A DNA stretch of 54,092 nt from Sphingomonas adhaesiva (GCF_002374855.1 NZ_NWVC01000011.1:1-54092), one strand, 5' to 3'. Counted from the first letter of the stretch, positions 33,261 through 41,545 are shown. Made by a program: numbers and translations. The notes: generated by a model from the letters alone, not told the origin.

Positions 33261-33872
33261 ATGGGCAATTTCAAGATCGGCGAACTGGCCGCCGCTGCGG
33301 GCGTGGGCCGCGACACGATCCGCTATTATGAGCGGATGGGTTTGCTGCGCGAACCCGCGCGCACGGCAGCGGGCTACAGGCTCTACGACGCGACCGACCT
33401 CGAGCGCGTCAATTTCATCCGCTCGGCGCAGGAGCTTGGTTTCACACTCGAACAGGCCCGGCAGCTGCTGGCGCTCAGGGCGTCGGACACCGCGCATGCC
33501 CAGGCCGTGCTCGATATCACGCTTGCCAAGATCGCGGACGCCGAAGCCCGGCTCGAGCGCCTGTCGGATATCCGCGACATGCTGCGGATGCTCGCCGACG
33601 AATGCCCGGGCGAAGTGCCCGTCTCCGATTGCCCGATCCTCGCCTTCCTGACGGCGCGGCGGAAAGACCAACAGCATAACAAGAAACATCAGGCAGCGCA
33701 GGACGAACGATCATCACTAGCGAAAGGGCTTTGTCATGAAGAAAATGCGTTTGATCGCCGTCCTCACGCCGGCGCTGCTTCTAGGCGCCTGTGTAACCAC
33801 GCGGCCGACCTCGGCGCAGGTCGAGAGTTGCCGGGCGATGGAGGGCAATATGGGTCTCCAGACGCCGCATGA
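33261..33872 (+). CDS. MerR-family metal-responsive regulator with extended C-terminus
   Basis: The first ~135 residues are a normal MerR regulator: FKIGELAAAAGVGRDTIRYYERMGLL, the wing and recognition region, a dimerisation helix and a metal loop with Cys-x8-Cys (CPGEVPVSDC). The frame then runs on for ~65 unconserved residues and overlaps the next gene by 137 bases, so the normal stop seems to have been lost. The metal cannot be fixed: the loop differs by one residue from the CueR spacing. It should act at the long-spacer promoter just upstream and control the downstream lipoprotein and electron-transfer genes. Confidence 0.82.
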   Translation: MGNFKIGELAAAAGVGRDTIRYYERMGLLREPARTAAGYRLYDATDLERVNFIRSAQELGFTLEQARQLLALRASDTAHAQAVLDITLAKIADAEARLERLSDIRDMLRMLADECPGEVPVSDCPILAFLTARRKDQQHNKKHQAAQDERSSLAKGLCHEENAFDRRPHAGAASRRLCNHAADLGAGRELPGDGGQYGSPDAA

Positions 33873-33957
33873 TCATGGCGAGATGAAGGGGCAGGGGCGC
33901 AACCCGATGAACCTCTCGCACGACCGGTGCCTTCAGATCCTGCGCAGCGCGCAATGA
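33736..33957 (+). CDS. Small lipoprotein
   Basis: This 73-residue protein has a lipoprotein signal (LIAVLTPALLLGAC, lipobox LGAC). The mature part holds two Cys, a HDHGEMKGQG segment and RNPMNLSHDRC. It is too short for family assignment. It overlaps the extended end of merR. Signal peptide and codon use support it being real, and the His/Met content suits a metal-resistance cluster. Confidence 0.6.
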   Translation: MKKMRLIAVLTPALLLGACVTTRPTSAQVESCRAMEGNMGLQTPHDHGEMKGQGRNPMNLSHDRCLQILRSAQ

Positions 33958-34017
33958 GCCGGTCCGGGCGCCATCCCCGGCGCCCGGGACCACAGTTTTC
34001 AAGCCAAGGAGCAAGCT

Positions 34018-34338
34018 ATGATCGACCATGCGAAAAAAGCCCTTCCGCTTGTCGGCGGAAGCCTGTTGCTGGCGCTCGCGCTTTCGGGCTGCGACCGCCA
34101 GGCCGACCAGACGGTGCCGCCCGCGGCGAACAGCGTCGCCGCCACCCCGGTCCTGACCGACAGCGGCAACGCTGCAGACGCGGCGTCGATGGACGCGATG
34201 AGCAACCAGGCCGAGATGGAGCGGCATCACCGTCAGGCGATGGACCATGACGCGATGCGCGCCGGGGCCGGCAACCAGACCGCGCCGGCACCCGATCCCG
34301 CGCCGGGCAATTCGGCGATGCCGATGAAGGATATGTAA
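34018..34338 (+). CDS. Lipoprotein with His/Met-containing segment
   Basis: This 106-residue protein has a lipoprotein signal (LLLALALSGC). The mature chain is low in complexity, Ala/Pro-rich, with ERHHRQAMDHDAM in the middle and NSAMPMKDM at the end. His and Met clusters suggest weak copper binding. A good AAGGAGCA ribosome site precedes the ATG. It lies between the small lipoprotein and the reductase genes on the same strand. I do not recognise a family. Confidence 0.6.
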   Translation: MIDHAKKALPLVGGSLLLALALSGCDRQADQTVPPAANSVAATPVLTDSGNAADAASMDAMSNQAEMERHHRQAMDHDAMRAGAGNQTAPAPDPAPGNSAMPMKDM

Positions 34339-34355
34339 GCGCGCTGAAAAAGGGG

Positions 34356-36272
34356 ATGAGGATGTCCAGGCGGATCAGCCTTCGACGCTTGAGCCTCGGC
34401 TGCGCAATCGCTCTCAGCCTGTCCGCGGGCGCGGGCGCGCAGGAGGGCGAGGATCATGCCGCGCATCATGGCGCAGGCATGCCGGCCGGCGGGGGCATGT
34501 CCGCACCGGCATCGTCGGGGTCGTCGGACATGGCGAAGATGATGAAACCCATGATGGATCGCATGATCAATGGGGAAGGGGAGAATGAGCACGGCCACGA
34601 ATCGCGCCGGACCGGCTTCATCTCGCAACTGCTCGCCTTTCCCGCGCTCGACGAAGCGGCAAGGCAGCGGGTCGCTGCGCAGGCTGGCGAACGGGTAAGC
34701 ACGGGCCTAGCGATGATCAACGCCGCCTCGGCCGACGGCGCGCGTGCAACCACGGTCTCGGCCCGGCTCGATGCGGCGCGCCGCCTGCGCGAGGGAACCG
34801 ACCTGTTCCGGTCCGGCACCGCCGCGCAGGGCGCGATCGGCGGCTTGCAGCCGCCCCGGGAGGTCGGGCTTGCCTGGCTGCGCGATCAGCTCGACATCGA
34901 CCAGGCCGCGCCCGGCCATGCCGATCACTGGTTCGGCATCTCGCCCTCGCACCTGCTTCTCATGCTCTTCCTGGGGCTGGTGAGCGCCACGCTGATCGCG
35001 CTGCAGATCTTCCGCCTCCGGCGGATCGGGGCGATCGCCGGTGGTGTCCCCACCGGCAAGACATTGACAAAGCCGGAGCCGAAGGCTGCCCAGCCCGCTA
35101 CCAGGGTTGCGCCCGCGCCTGCCCCCGTTGACGACAGCGCCGGGCTCGCGCCGAGCAATGCGGCCGCGCCCGCTGGGGCTTCGCTGCGCAAGCCCAAAAG
35201 CTGGGCGGGGCAGCTGCGCGTGGTCCAGATCGTGCGAGAGACGCCGAGCGTGCTGACCTTCCGGCTCGCGGACCCGGCCGCCGACCGGCTGCCGTTCGAC
35301 TTCCTGCCGGGCCAGTTCCTGCAGGTCGAGGTAGAGCCCGAAGCGGGCAAGACCGCGCGCCGTTCCTACACGATCGCCTCTTCGCCGACCCAGCGGGCCT
35401 ATGTCGAACTGACGGTCAAGCGCGAGGAGCAGGGCGTGGTCTCGCGATACCTGCACGACAAGGTCGTCGCCGACGATCTGCTGAAGGTCAGCGGACCGTT
35501 CGGCGCCTTCACCTTCACGGGAACGGATGCCCAGAGCATCGTGCTGATCGCGGGCGGGGTCGGCATCACCCCGATGATGTCGGTGCTGCGCTATCTCACC
35601 GACACCGCGTGGAAGGGTGATATCTTCTTCTTCTACGGCGCACGGTCGACCGAGGAATTCGTGTTCCGCGACGAGCTCGAGCGGCTCGAACGCCGTTTTC
35701 CCAACCTCCATGTCGTCGCCGCGATGCAGCGCGCGCCCGGCACCGTCTGGATGGGCCCCGAAGGGCCGATCACCCGCGAGATGATCCTGGCCGCGGTGCC
35801 GGAGATCGCGAGCCGGCGGATCCATATGTGCGGCCCGCCGGCGATGATGGGCGCGATGCGCGGCGTGCTGGCGGAACTTGGCGTCCCCGAAGCGCAGCTG
35901 CACACCGAGGCGTTCGGTCCGGCCTCGCTGCCGGCCGACCACGAGGATCTCGAGGTCAAACCCGCGCCCGCGCCAGCGGATAAGCCGGCCCCGAGCGCCG
36001 AGGTGGCGCCGAGCACGGTGACCTTCTCCGTGTCGGGGGTGTCGGCGGCCTTGCCCGCGGACGAGACCGTGCTCGAGGCGGCCGAGGGCGCGGGCGTCGA
36101 GATCTCCTATGCCTGCCGTGCGGGCACATGCGGCGCCTGCGTGGTCAAGCTGCTGCAGGGCGAGGTAACGATGGAGGTCGAGTCCGGCCTCGCGCCCGCC
36201 GACAAGGCGCAGGGCTATGTGCTCGCGTGCCAGGCGAAGGGCACGGGCACGCCGCTCGTGGTCGAAGCCTGA
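34356..36272 (+). CDS. Membrane-linked FAD/NAD(P) reductase with C-terminal 2Fe-2S domain
   Basis: This 638-residue multi-domain protein has a signal peptide (ending AGAQ), then a His/Met-rich segment (DHAAHHGAGMPAGGGM; MAKMMKPMMDRMI), a helical region, and one membrane helix at ~195-215 (HLLLMLFLGLVSATLIALQIF). A ferredoxin-reductase module follows: FAD motif RRSYTIASS, NAD(P) motif GGVGITPMMSVLRY and MCGPPAMMGAM. The C-terminus is a plant-type 2Fe-2S ferredoxin with CRAGTCGAC and a later Cys. It would take electrons from NAD(P)H and pass them to the membrane. The next gene, a cytochrome b-like protein, overlaps it. Confidence 0.85.
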   Translation: MRMSRRISLRRLSLGCAIALSLSAGAGAQEGEDHAAHHGAGMPAGGGMSAPASSGSSDMAKMMKPMMDRMINGEGENEHGHESRRTGFISQLLAFPALDEAARQRVAAQAGERVSTGLAMINAASADGARATTVSARLDAARRLREGTDLFRSGTAAQGAIGGLQPPREVGLAWLRDQLDIDQAAPGHADHWFGISPSHLLLMLFLGLVSATLIALQIFRLRRIGAIAGGVPTGKTLTKPEPKAAQPATRVAPAPAPVDDSAGLAPSNAAAPAGASLRKPKSWAGQLRVVQIVRETPSVLTFRLADPAADRLPFDFLPGQFLQVEVEPEAGKTARRSYTIASSPTQRAYVELTVKREEQGVVSRYLHDKVVADDLLKVSGPFGAFTFTGTDAQSIVLIAGGVGITPMMSVLRYLTDTAWKGDIFFFYGARSTEEFVFRDELERLERRFPNLHVVAAMQRAPGTVWMGPEGPITREMILAAVPEIASRRIHMCGPPAMMGAMRGVLAELGVPEAQLHTEAFGPASLPADHEDLEVKPAPAPADKPAPSAEVAPSTVTFSVSGVSAALPADETVLEAAEGAGVEISYACRAGTCGACVVKLLQGEVTMEVESGLAPADKAQGYVLACQAKGTGTPLVVEA

Positions 36273-37000
36273 TGCGCGAACGCAGCGACATCGCCGTCGG
36301 CCTGCTGGTCGCATTCCTGCTGCTGTTCCCGTTCGGCTACCTCGTGCATGTGTCACCGCGCTTTCCGGGCAGCCTCGCTGGCGGGATCATCGGGATCGCA
36401 GCGCTCGTGCTGATGCTGCTGACGCTTCCCTATGTCGCGGCCAAGCACATCGCCTGGGTCGACAAAGTGCTCTCCCGGCTCGTCAGCAAGCCTACCCTGC
36501 TCGCCATCCACATCTATGCCGGCGTGCTGGCGCCGATCCTGGGTCTGGTCCACGCCGCGCACAAGCTCGAAAGCCCGGTCGGACTGCTTCTGACCGTCCT
36601 CCTGCTGATGACGGTCATCACCGGCTTCATCGGCCGCTACCTGCTTGCCCAGCTTGGTCGGGCGCTGCGCGGACGCAGGTCGGAACTGGCCTCGCTTCGC
36701 GCCGCCTTCCTTGAGGAGCCGGCGGCGCCGGCGCAGGCCGATACCGCAGCCGCGCCGCTGTCGGGCTGGAGGCGCTATCTGTTCGTCGCCGGGGATGCGC
36801 CCGCGGGCCAGCACCCCCAGAACAGGGCGGGGATCGCCGCGGCGCTGGCCGATACCGAATTCGCGATCCGCGCCGAAGAGGCGACCAACACCCTGTTCGC
36901 GCGATGGCGGTTCCTGCACATCCTGCTGGGCTGTCTCATCTTCGCGCTGCTCGCGCTCCACGTCGGCGCGGCGATCTATTACGGGCTGCGCTGGCTATGA
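36272..37000 (+). CDS. Cytochrome b-like membrane protein
   Basis: This 242-residue inner-membrane protein has about five helices. Histidines face each other in predicted helices: LLAIHIYAGVLAPILGLVHAAHK and WRFLHILLGCLIFALLALHVG, suited to binding two hemes b as in ferric-reductase or cytochrome b561-like proteins. The loop between helices is charged. It starts within the stop of the reductase gene (TGATG) and ends in the start of the heptaheme cytochrome gene (ATGA), so the three are translated together. It is the natural link between the cytoplasmic reductase and the periplasmic cytochrome. Heme content is inferred. Confidence 0.75.
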   Translation: MRERSDIAVGLLVAFLLLFPFGYLVHVSPRFPGSLAGGIIGIAALVLMLLTLPYVAAKHIAWVDKVLSRLVSKPTLLAIHIYAGVLAPILGLVHAAHKLESPVGLLLTVLLLMTVITGFIGRYLLAQLGRALRGRRSELASLRAAFLEEPAAPAQADTAAAPLSGWRRYLFVAGDAPAGQHPQNRAGIAAALADTEFAIRAEEATNTLFARWRFLHILLGCLIFALLALHVGAAIYYGLRWL

Positions 37001-37719
37001 GCTGGCAGCGTCTTTCCTATGCCGTCTTCATCGCAGCCCTGCTGGTGATGGTCGCCGCGGTCGCGATCCGGATGCGATCGGACGCGCCGAGGGATGCCGG
37101 CTTGGTGGCGCAGCTCGTCTCGCCCGGCCCGCTCTCGAGCGCGCACCAGTCCTTCGCCGGCCAATGCACGGCTTGCCACACGCCGGGCAAGGGAGTCGAA
37201 ACCCGAACCTGTCTCACCTGCCATGCAGGCACGGATTTCGGGACGAAGCAGTCGACGCAGTTCCACGCGAAAGCGACGCAGTGCACCTCCTGCCACGTCG
37301 AACATGAGGGAGAGCGCGGCATCATCCGCATGGATCACGCCGCGTTGCTCGACATGGCAAAGTGGCGGCAGCCTTTGGCGGGCATGTCGACAAACACTCG
37401 AAGCCTGACCCCCGAGACCGCGCTCAATTGCGCGAGCTGCCATGCGTTCCGCGATCCGCACCAGGGCCTGTTCGGCACCGACTGCGCGAGTTGTCACAAG
37501 ACCGACAGCTGGAAGATCGCCAATTATCGCCATCCATCGGTCAATTCGACGCAGTGCGCCGAGTGCCACAAGGCGCCGCCGAGTCACTTCATGGAGCATT
37601 TCAGCATGGTCTCGCAGCGCGCAGCCGGATCGAAGGCGCGCGTCGATCAATGCTATGCCTGTCATGCCACCGACAGCTTCAACAATATCCGCAAGCGAGG
37701 CTGGTATGATCACCATTGA
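36997..37719 (+). CDS. Membrane-anchored seven-heme cytochrome c
   Basis: This 240-residue protein has an N-terminal anchor (LSYAVFIAALLVMVAAVAI) and seven CxxCH heme-binding motifs: CTACH, CLTCH, CTSCH, CASCH, CASCH, CAECH and CYACH. Additional His residues are plentiful for distal ligands. The heme domain would face the periplasm and carry electrons out from the upstream cytochrome b. The final electron acceptor is unknown; a metal ion or a copper protein is possible given the setting. It overlaps the DUF1622 gene by 14 bases. Confidence 0.9.
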   Translation: MSWQRLSYAVFIAALLVMVAAVAIRMRSDAPRDAGLVAQLVSPGPLSSAHQSFAGQCTACHTPGKGVETRTCLTCHAGTDFGTKQSTQFHAKATQCTSCHVEHEGERGIIRMDHAALLDMAKWRQPLAGMSTNTRSLTPETALNCASCHAFRDPHQGLFGTDCASCHKTDSWKIANYRHPSVNSTQCAECHKAPPSHFMEHFSMVSQRAAGSKARVDQCYACHATDSFNNIRKRGWYDHH

Positions 37720-38149
37720 GGCCGACTGGCTGAGCGCCTTCTTCCGGCTCGCGGTGATCGGCCTGGAACTGGCGGGCACGCTGACCATCCTGGTCGGCGC
37801 GGGGCTCGCAACCTTTCTGTTTGCGCGGCGGGCGAGGGCGGGCGACCGAACCGAGGCCTATAGCGCGTTCCGCTCGGCGCTCGGCCGCAGCATCCTGCTC
37901 GGCCTGGAATTTCTGGTCGCCGGCGACATCGTCAAGTCGCTGGTGATCAACCCAACGCTCGACGATCTCATCGTTCTGGCCGGGCTGGTGCTGGTGCGGA
38001 CCTTCCTGAGCATCTCGCTCGGGGTCGAGATCAACGGCCACTGGCCCTGGGAGGAAACCCGGATGGCGCGGGAGAAGGCGCGTGCGGCGTCGGATGGGTC
38101 GCCTGCGACGGCTGAGGCCGCCGGATGCGGCACAGCGCTCAAGGGATAG
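37706..38149 (+). CDS. DUF1622 membrane protein
   Basis: This 147-residue protein has three predicted helices (FFRLAVIGLELAGTLTILVGAGLATFLF; GRSILLGLEFLVAGDIVKSLV; LDDLIVLAGLVLVRTFLSISL). The middle segment GLEFLVAGDIVKS and the following RTFLSISLGVEI are typical of DUF1622, a family of unknown function. It overlaps the cytochrome gene, so it is probably part of the same electron-transfer or membrane unit. The tail is Ala-rich and cytoplasmic. Confidence 0.8.
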   Translation: MITIEADWLSAFFRLAVIGLELAGTLTILVGAGLATFLFARRARAGDRTEAYSAFRSALGRSILLGLEFLVAGDIVKSLVINPTLDDLIVLAGLVLVRTFLSISLGVEINGHWPWEETRMAREKARAASDGSPATAEAAGCGTALKG

Positions 38150-38166
38150 CAGATGGGAGGTGCATG

Positions 38167-38604
38167 ATGATCGAGAGACGCGAATTGCTGATGGCCGGCG
38201 CCGGCCTTGCCGCCGCCGGAACGCTGGCTGTGCCGGCGGCGGCGCAGCAGCATCGAATGGAAGGGATGGCGATGTCGATGACGGACTGCATCGACGATTG
38301 CGTGGCTTCGCACCGCATGTGCCTGGAAACCGCCGCTTGGCTGACGAAGCAAGGCGGCGCGTCAGCTACGGCGTCGCTGATCGCCATGCTGAACGACTGT
38401 GCGGAACTGTGCCAGGCGACCGCCAACTCGATGCTGCGGGAATCTGCCCTGCACCGCATCGTCTGCCGCGCCTGCGCCGACGCTTGCGAGCGCTGCGCCG
38501 AGGAATGCGGACGCCATAGCGCGGACCAGCGGATCGCGCGTTGCTCGGCCACCTGCAAGAAATGCGCGGCGAGCTGCCGAACGATGGCGGACATGTCGAG
38601 CTGA
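38167..38604 (+). CDS. csp1: Csp-type copper storage protein with Tat signal
   Basis: This 145-residue protein has a Tat-like leader (ERRELLMAGAGLAAAGTL) and a four-helix bundle packed with Cys: CIDDC, CAELC, CRACADACERCAEEC, CSATCKKCAASC and single Cys between. This is the pattern of Csp1, which stores many Cu(I) ions inside a helical tube. Export by Tat would place it folded in the periplasm. ATG at 38167 is preferred over 38164 because GGGAGG is then six bases away. It follows DUF1622 closely and may belong to the same transcript as the cytochromes. Confidence 0.9.
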   Translation: MIERRELLMAGAGLAAAGTLAVPAAAQQHRMEGMAMSMTDCIDDCVASHRMCLETAAWLTKQGGASATASLIAMLNDCAELCQATANSMLRESALHRIVCRACADACERCAEECGRHSADQRIARCSATCKKCAASCRTMADMSS

Positions 38605-38857
38605 GCGGCGCGCTTCGCACGTGCCCCACATAGTCACGTTCAGGCCAGAGCCCCCGTCACAGCTTGTGTGTCCGACAACTACGCCAGGACAGCGATCATG
38701 GCACGTGGCACAAAGTCCGAGTATCCGGCAACGGCGGAAATCATCGCACCCGCCATCGCCGGAGCCTTCCGTGCCGCCACCCGATAGTCGGGTAATGCCG
38801 AGCACCATCTTTACGATTGCGTGAACGCTCCACGGTCGATCTGTATTGGAGAAGTCA
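38605..38857 (+). other. Intergenic region before GH130 gene
   Basis: A hairpin ACCCGA-TAG-TCGGGT lies at 38779-38793. A short open frame (38668-38790) has no homology I recognise and no clear ribosome site. Nothing else is seen. Confidence 0.35.
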
Positions 38858-40159
38858 GTGTCAACCGCCGAATTTGTCAACCGGCTACCCGAATTGCTCC
38901 GCCCCAATCCAGCAAGGGTAGTGATCAGACCCTATATGCCGTCGACGGAAACCTATAAATATGCGGTACCGGATCAGCCACGTGCGCAGCGCATCGCCGA
39001 CCGCGTCCTGGCGCTCGACCCAGCATCGCTCCACGATGAGTTGCAACGCATTCTTGATGATTTCTCGGGAAGGCATCGTGAGGTTCCGTCCCTGTTTTTG
39101 CGGCGGTTCCACGAGGTTGATGGCATCATCGTCTGTGATTGCGAGGTCACCCATGAACAGGCGCTCTTGATCGGTGCCCATTTTTGCAACGAATATTCCT
39201 ATGAGGCAGCAGCGCTTTTCAATCCGAGCATCGTCCTGCATCCTGACCAGTCTGCTGTACCTGAAAACTCTCTCCGATTCATTCTTTCCCTGCGAGGCGT
39301 GGGCGAGGGGCATATCTCCTCCGTCACCTTTCGCACCGGGTTTTGCGCCGCGGACGGAACCATAGCAATCAATCCTCCGAGCCCCATGCCGCTCGTGCTG
39401 GAGACTGAAAACATCTCCGGCGAGGACGGGCCGGACGCGGGCATTCGGATCAAGTGCGATGGCAGCCACGATCTCTCGGAGATCGTGATCTTTCCGACAA
39501 CCCCCAGCCAGCGTGGTGGCATCGAAGACCTTCGCTTGGTCCGCTTCCTGGACGACGATGGCCGAGCCACCTATTTCGGTACATATACGGCATTTAGCGG
39601 CCAGTCCGTCCGGCAGGAGTTGTTGTCCACGCCGGACTTCCGGACATTTGAACTCAGACCGCTGCGTGGGGATGCCACCGGTAGCAAGGGCATGGCGCTT
39701 TTCCCCCGACGCATTGCCGGGCACTTTGCCATGCTTGGGCGCGAGGATAACGAAAATATCTGGTTCCTGACGTCCGCGGACATTCACGACTGGAGTGGCG
39801 GAGCGAAAGCCATCGAACCTCGCTGGCCTTGGGAGTTTGTCCAGATCGGTAATTGCGGATCGCCGATCGAGATCGACGAAGGCTGGCTGGTCGTAACTCA
39901 TGGAGTCGGCGCCGTTCGGAACTATTGCATCGGGGCGTGCCTGCTGGACCGTGACGATCCCTCGAAGCTGCTGGCGCGGACGAAGCTACCGCTTTTGCGG
40001 TCGGACATGGATGAGCGCGAAGGTTATGTGCCAAACGTAGCCTACAGCTGCGGCGCGATGGTACATAATCGGGTGCTGGTACTGCCTTATGCCATTGCTG
40101 ACAGCTTCACCACTTTTGCCACTATTCCTCTCGAGCGTCTGCTGGCCGCCATGGATTAG
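38858..40159 (+). CDS. GH130-type glycoside phosphorylase/hydrolase
   Basis: This 433-residue protein resembles GH130 enzymes, which cleave beta-mannosides, mostly by phosphorolysis. Typical segments are a five-bladed propeller with FNPSIVLHP, SLRGVGEGHISSVTFRTG, YTAFSG, GMALFPRRIAGHFAMLGR and PIEIDEGWLVVTHGVG. GTG at 38858 is chosen because GGAG lies seven bases before it; a TTG 12 bases earlier is also open. The role within a copper region is not evident: it may help make a stress or storage sugar. No glycosyltransferase partner is seen here. Confidence 0.75.
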   Translation: MSTAEFVNRLPELLRPNPARVVIRPYMPSTETYKYAVPDQPRAQRIADRVLALDPASLHDELQRILDDFSGRHREVPSLFLRRFHEVDGIIVCDCEVTHEQALLIGAHFCNEYSYEAAALFNPSIVLHPDQSAVPENSLRFILSLRGVGEGHISSVTFRTGFCAADGTIAINPPSPMPLVLETENISGEDGPDAGIRIKCDGSHDLSEIVIFPTTPSQRGGIEDLRLVRFLDDDGRATYFGTYTAFSGQSVRQELLSTPDFRTFELRPLRGDATGSKGMALFPRRIAGHFAMLGREDNENIWFLTSADIHDWSGGAKAIEPRWPWEFVQIGNCGSPIEIDEGWLVVTHGVGAVRNYCIGACLLDRDDPSKLLARTKLPLLRSDMDEREGYVPNVAYSCGAMVHNRVLVLPYAIADSFTTFATIPLERLLAAMD

Positions 40160-40387
40160 TCACTGTTGCCGACCTGTCCTGCTCTCGAGTCCGAACCATA
40201 GTTACACATCGGCACAACAACGATGCCAGTGCGATAATTTATGGCCATCTCAGAGACGGACTTCGCACATTACGTATACAGCAAGGCGGAAGGTGACACC
40301 ATTTCACGGGCAAGCTCCGGAAGGGGCGACAATCGACCGGGCATATGCTCGATCGAACGGGAAACCCAGACTTGAAGGAATGGATAC
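40160..40387 (+). other. Intergenic region with a shared CGTATAC motif
   Basis: TTCGCACATTACGTATACAG at 40262-40281 matches the motifs before 32760 and 40997. It lies about 110 bases before the next gene. No other element is recognised. Confidence 0.5.
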
Positions 40388-40678
40388 TTGCGCAAGAAGA
40401 CGGCAATGATCGCTTCGCTCGCAGCTCTCGGCTTCCTCGCCGTCAGTGCCGGACCGGTGCTGGCGGACGGGATGCCGCCGGGCATGCCCGATCTTGAGGA
40501 GACCCTCAAGGCCAGGCCGGCGCCTGCCCAGCCCGATCCTGCCCACATGCAGGGCATGGCTCACGGTAAGGAGCAGATGCACGGCCAGATGATGCAGGGC
40601 CATCGAATGGCGATGCGGGATTCGCAGGACCAGGACGGCGCCTCCGGCATGTCACACAGGTCGGACGGTGGTTGCTGA
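40388..40678 (+). CDS. Small Met/His-rich secreted protein
   Basis: This 96-residue protein has a signal peptide (MIASLAALGFLAVSAGPVLA) and a mature part rich in Met, His and Gln: HMQGMAHGKEQMHGQMMQGH. It ends in a Cys (SDGGC). Such chains bind Cu(I) or Ag(I) loosely in the periplasm. The start appears to be TTG at 40388, with AAGGA before it; no ATG in this frame precedes the signal peptide. It shares general style with the next gene but little exact sequence. Confidence 0.65.
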   Translation: MRKKTAMIASLAALGFLAVSAGPVLADGMPPGMPDLEETLKARPAPAQPDPAHMQGMAHGKEQMHGQMMQGHRMAMRDSQDQDGASGMSHRSDGGC

Positions 40679-40996
40679 CCCTGCCATCATTCCATCAGAC
40701 GACAAGGTTGACGGACAAGATCATGGCCGCTTTCAACCGAAGCCTTGGTCCGCCGTTCCCACGGCGGGCCAATCGCTTTTCTGGCCGGTCTCAGGACGAG
40801 AAAACCAGGCCGGGTCACATTTTTGATCGATCCCGGATCATCATTTTACGCGCCTGCTCCAGCAGGCACACGGCCGATCGAATTTCGATTCGTAACTTAC
40901 GTATACAGACAGCGTCTCGCTAGCAGCATTGAAGCTTCGGAATTGCCGGGATCGGAACGTCGATCGGGCAACAGGAAGAACACTCGGAGACCCTCA
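40679..40996 (+). other. Intergenic region with a shared CGTATAC motif
   Basis: TTCGTAACTTACGTATACAG at 40889-40908 is the third copy of this motif, about 95 bases before the next start. An ORF that runs through from 40745 is not conserved-looking before the signal peptide at 40997. Nothing else is recognised. Confidence 0.5.
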
Positions 40997-41398
40997 ATGC
41001 GACAGACGACATTTCTCGCGGCGCCCGTCAGCCTCTTCGCGACGCTAACCTTCGCCGCCGGCACCGCTCTCGCCCAGTCGACGCCCGCGCCCGCGCAGGC
41101 TGCGCCGGCCCATGCCCACCAGCAGGGCATGGATCATGGCGGGCAGCAGATGCACGATCAGATGATGAAGGATCATCAGGCCGGCGCGCAGAAGCAGCAG
41201 GGGCAACCGGCCCAGCAGGATCAACAGGGCATGTCGGGGATGGCCGGCATGTCCGGCGGCTCGCCTGCATCGAACGGCTCGGGCATGGCCGGTAAGGCGA
41301 AGAGTGGCTGCTGCAAGATGCCGATGAAGAAGGCCAAGCCGGCGGCGAAGAAGAAGACCGCCAAGCCCATGGCCGACAAGCCGATGAGCGACATGTGA
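40997..41398 (+). CDS. Met/His/Lys-rich secreted protein
   Basis: This 133-residue protein has a signal peptide (FLAAPVSLFATLTFAAGTALAQ). The mature part starts with AHAHQQGMDHGGQQMHDQMM, continues with Met/Gly repeats (GMSGMAGMSGGSP) and SGCCKMPMKKAK, and ends in a Lys/Pro tail (KKKTAKPMADKPMSDM). It lacks a fold that I recognise; copper or silver binding is likely from composition. ATG at 40997 starts the signal. It is followed after 147 bases by the second QGIGH-family gene. Confidence 0.65.
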   Translation: MRQTTFLAAPVSLFATLTFAAGTALAQSTPAPAQAAPAHAHQQGMDHGGQQMHDQMMKDHQAGAQKQQGQPAQQDQQGMSGMAGMSGGSPASNGSGMAGKAKSGCCKMPMKKAKPAAKKKTAKPMADKPMSDM

Positions 41399-41545
41399 GG
41401 TTTCCAGCCCCGAGAACAGACCCCAGGGGCTGAGGGCCCGCCGTTCCCCCGCGGCGGGCCAGTTCTTTGACGATGCCCAGCGTCGCCCCGTGCTCCCAGC
41501 TTTCAAAACCGGGTCCGAGCGTCTGACTTGACAGAGGAAACAGCG

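Noticed and set aside
34707..36356. 549-codon ORF opposite the reductase gene
   Set aside because: It is antisense to a gene with clear FAD, NAD(P) and 2Fe-2S motifs; Arg/His-rich composition marks it as spurious.
38668..38790. Short peptide frame starting GTG before the GH130 gene
   Set aside because: No ribosome site, no recognisable homology and only about 40 codons; treated as unproven.
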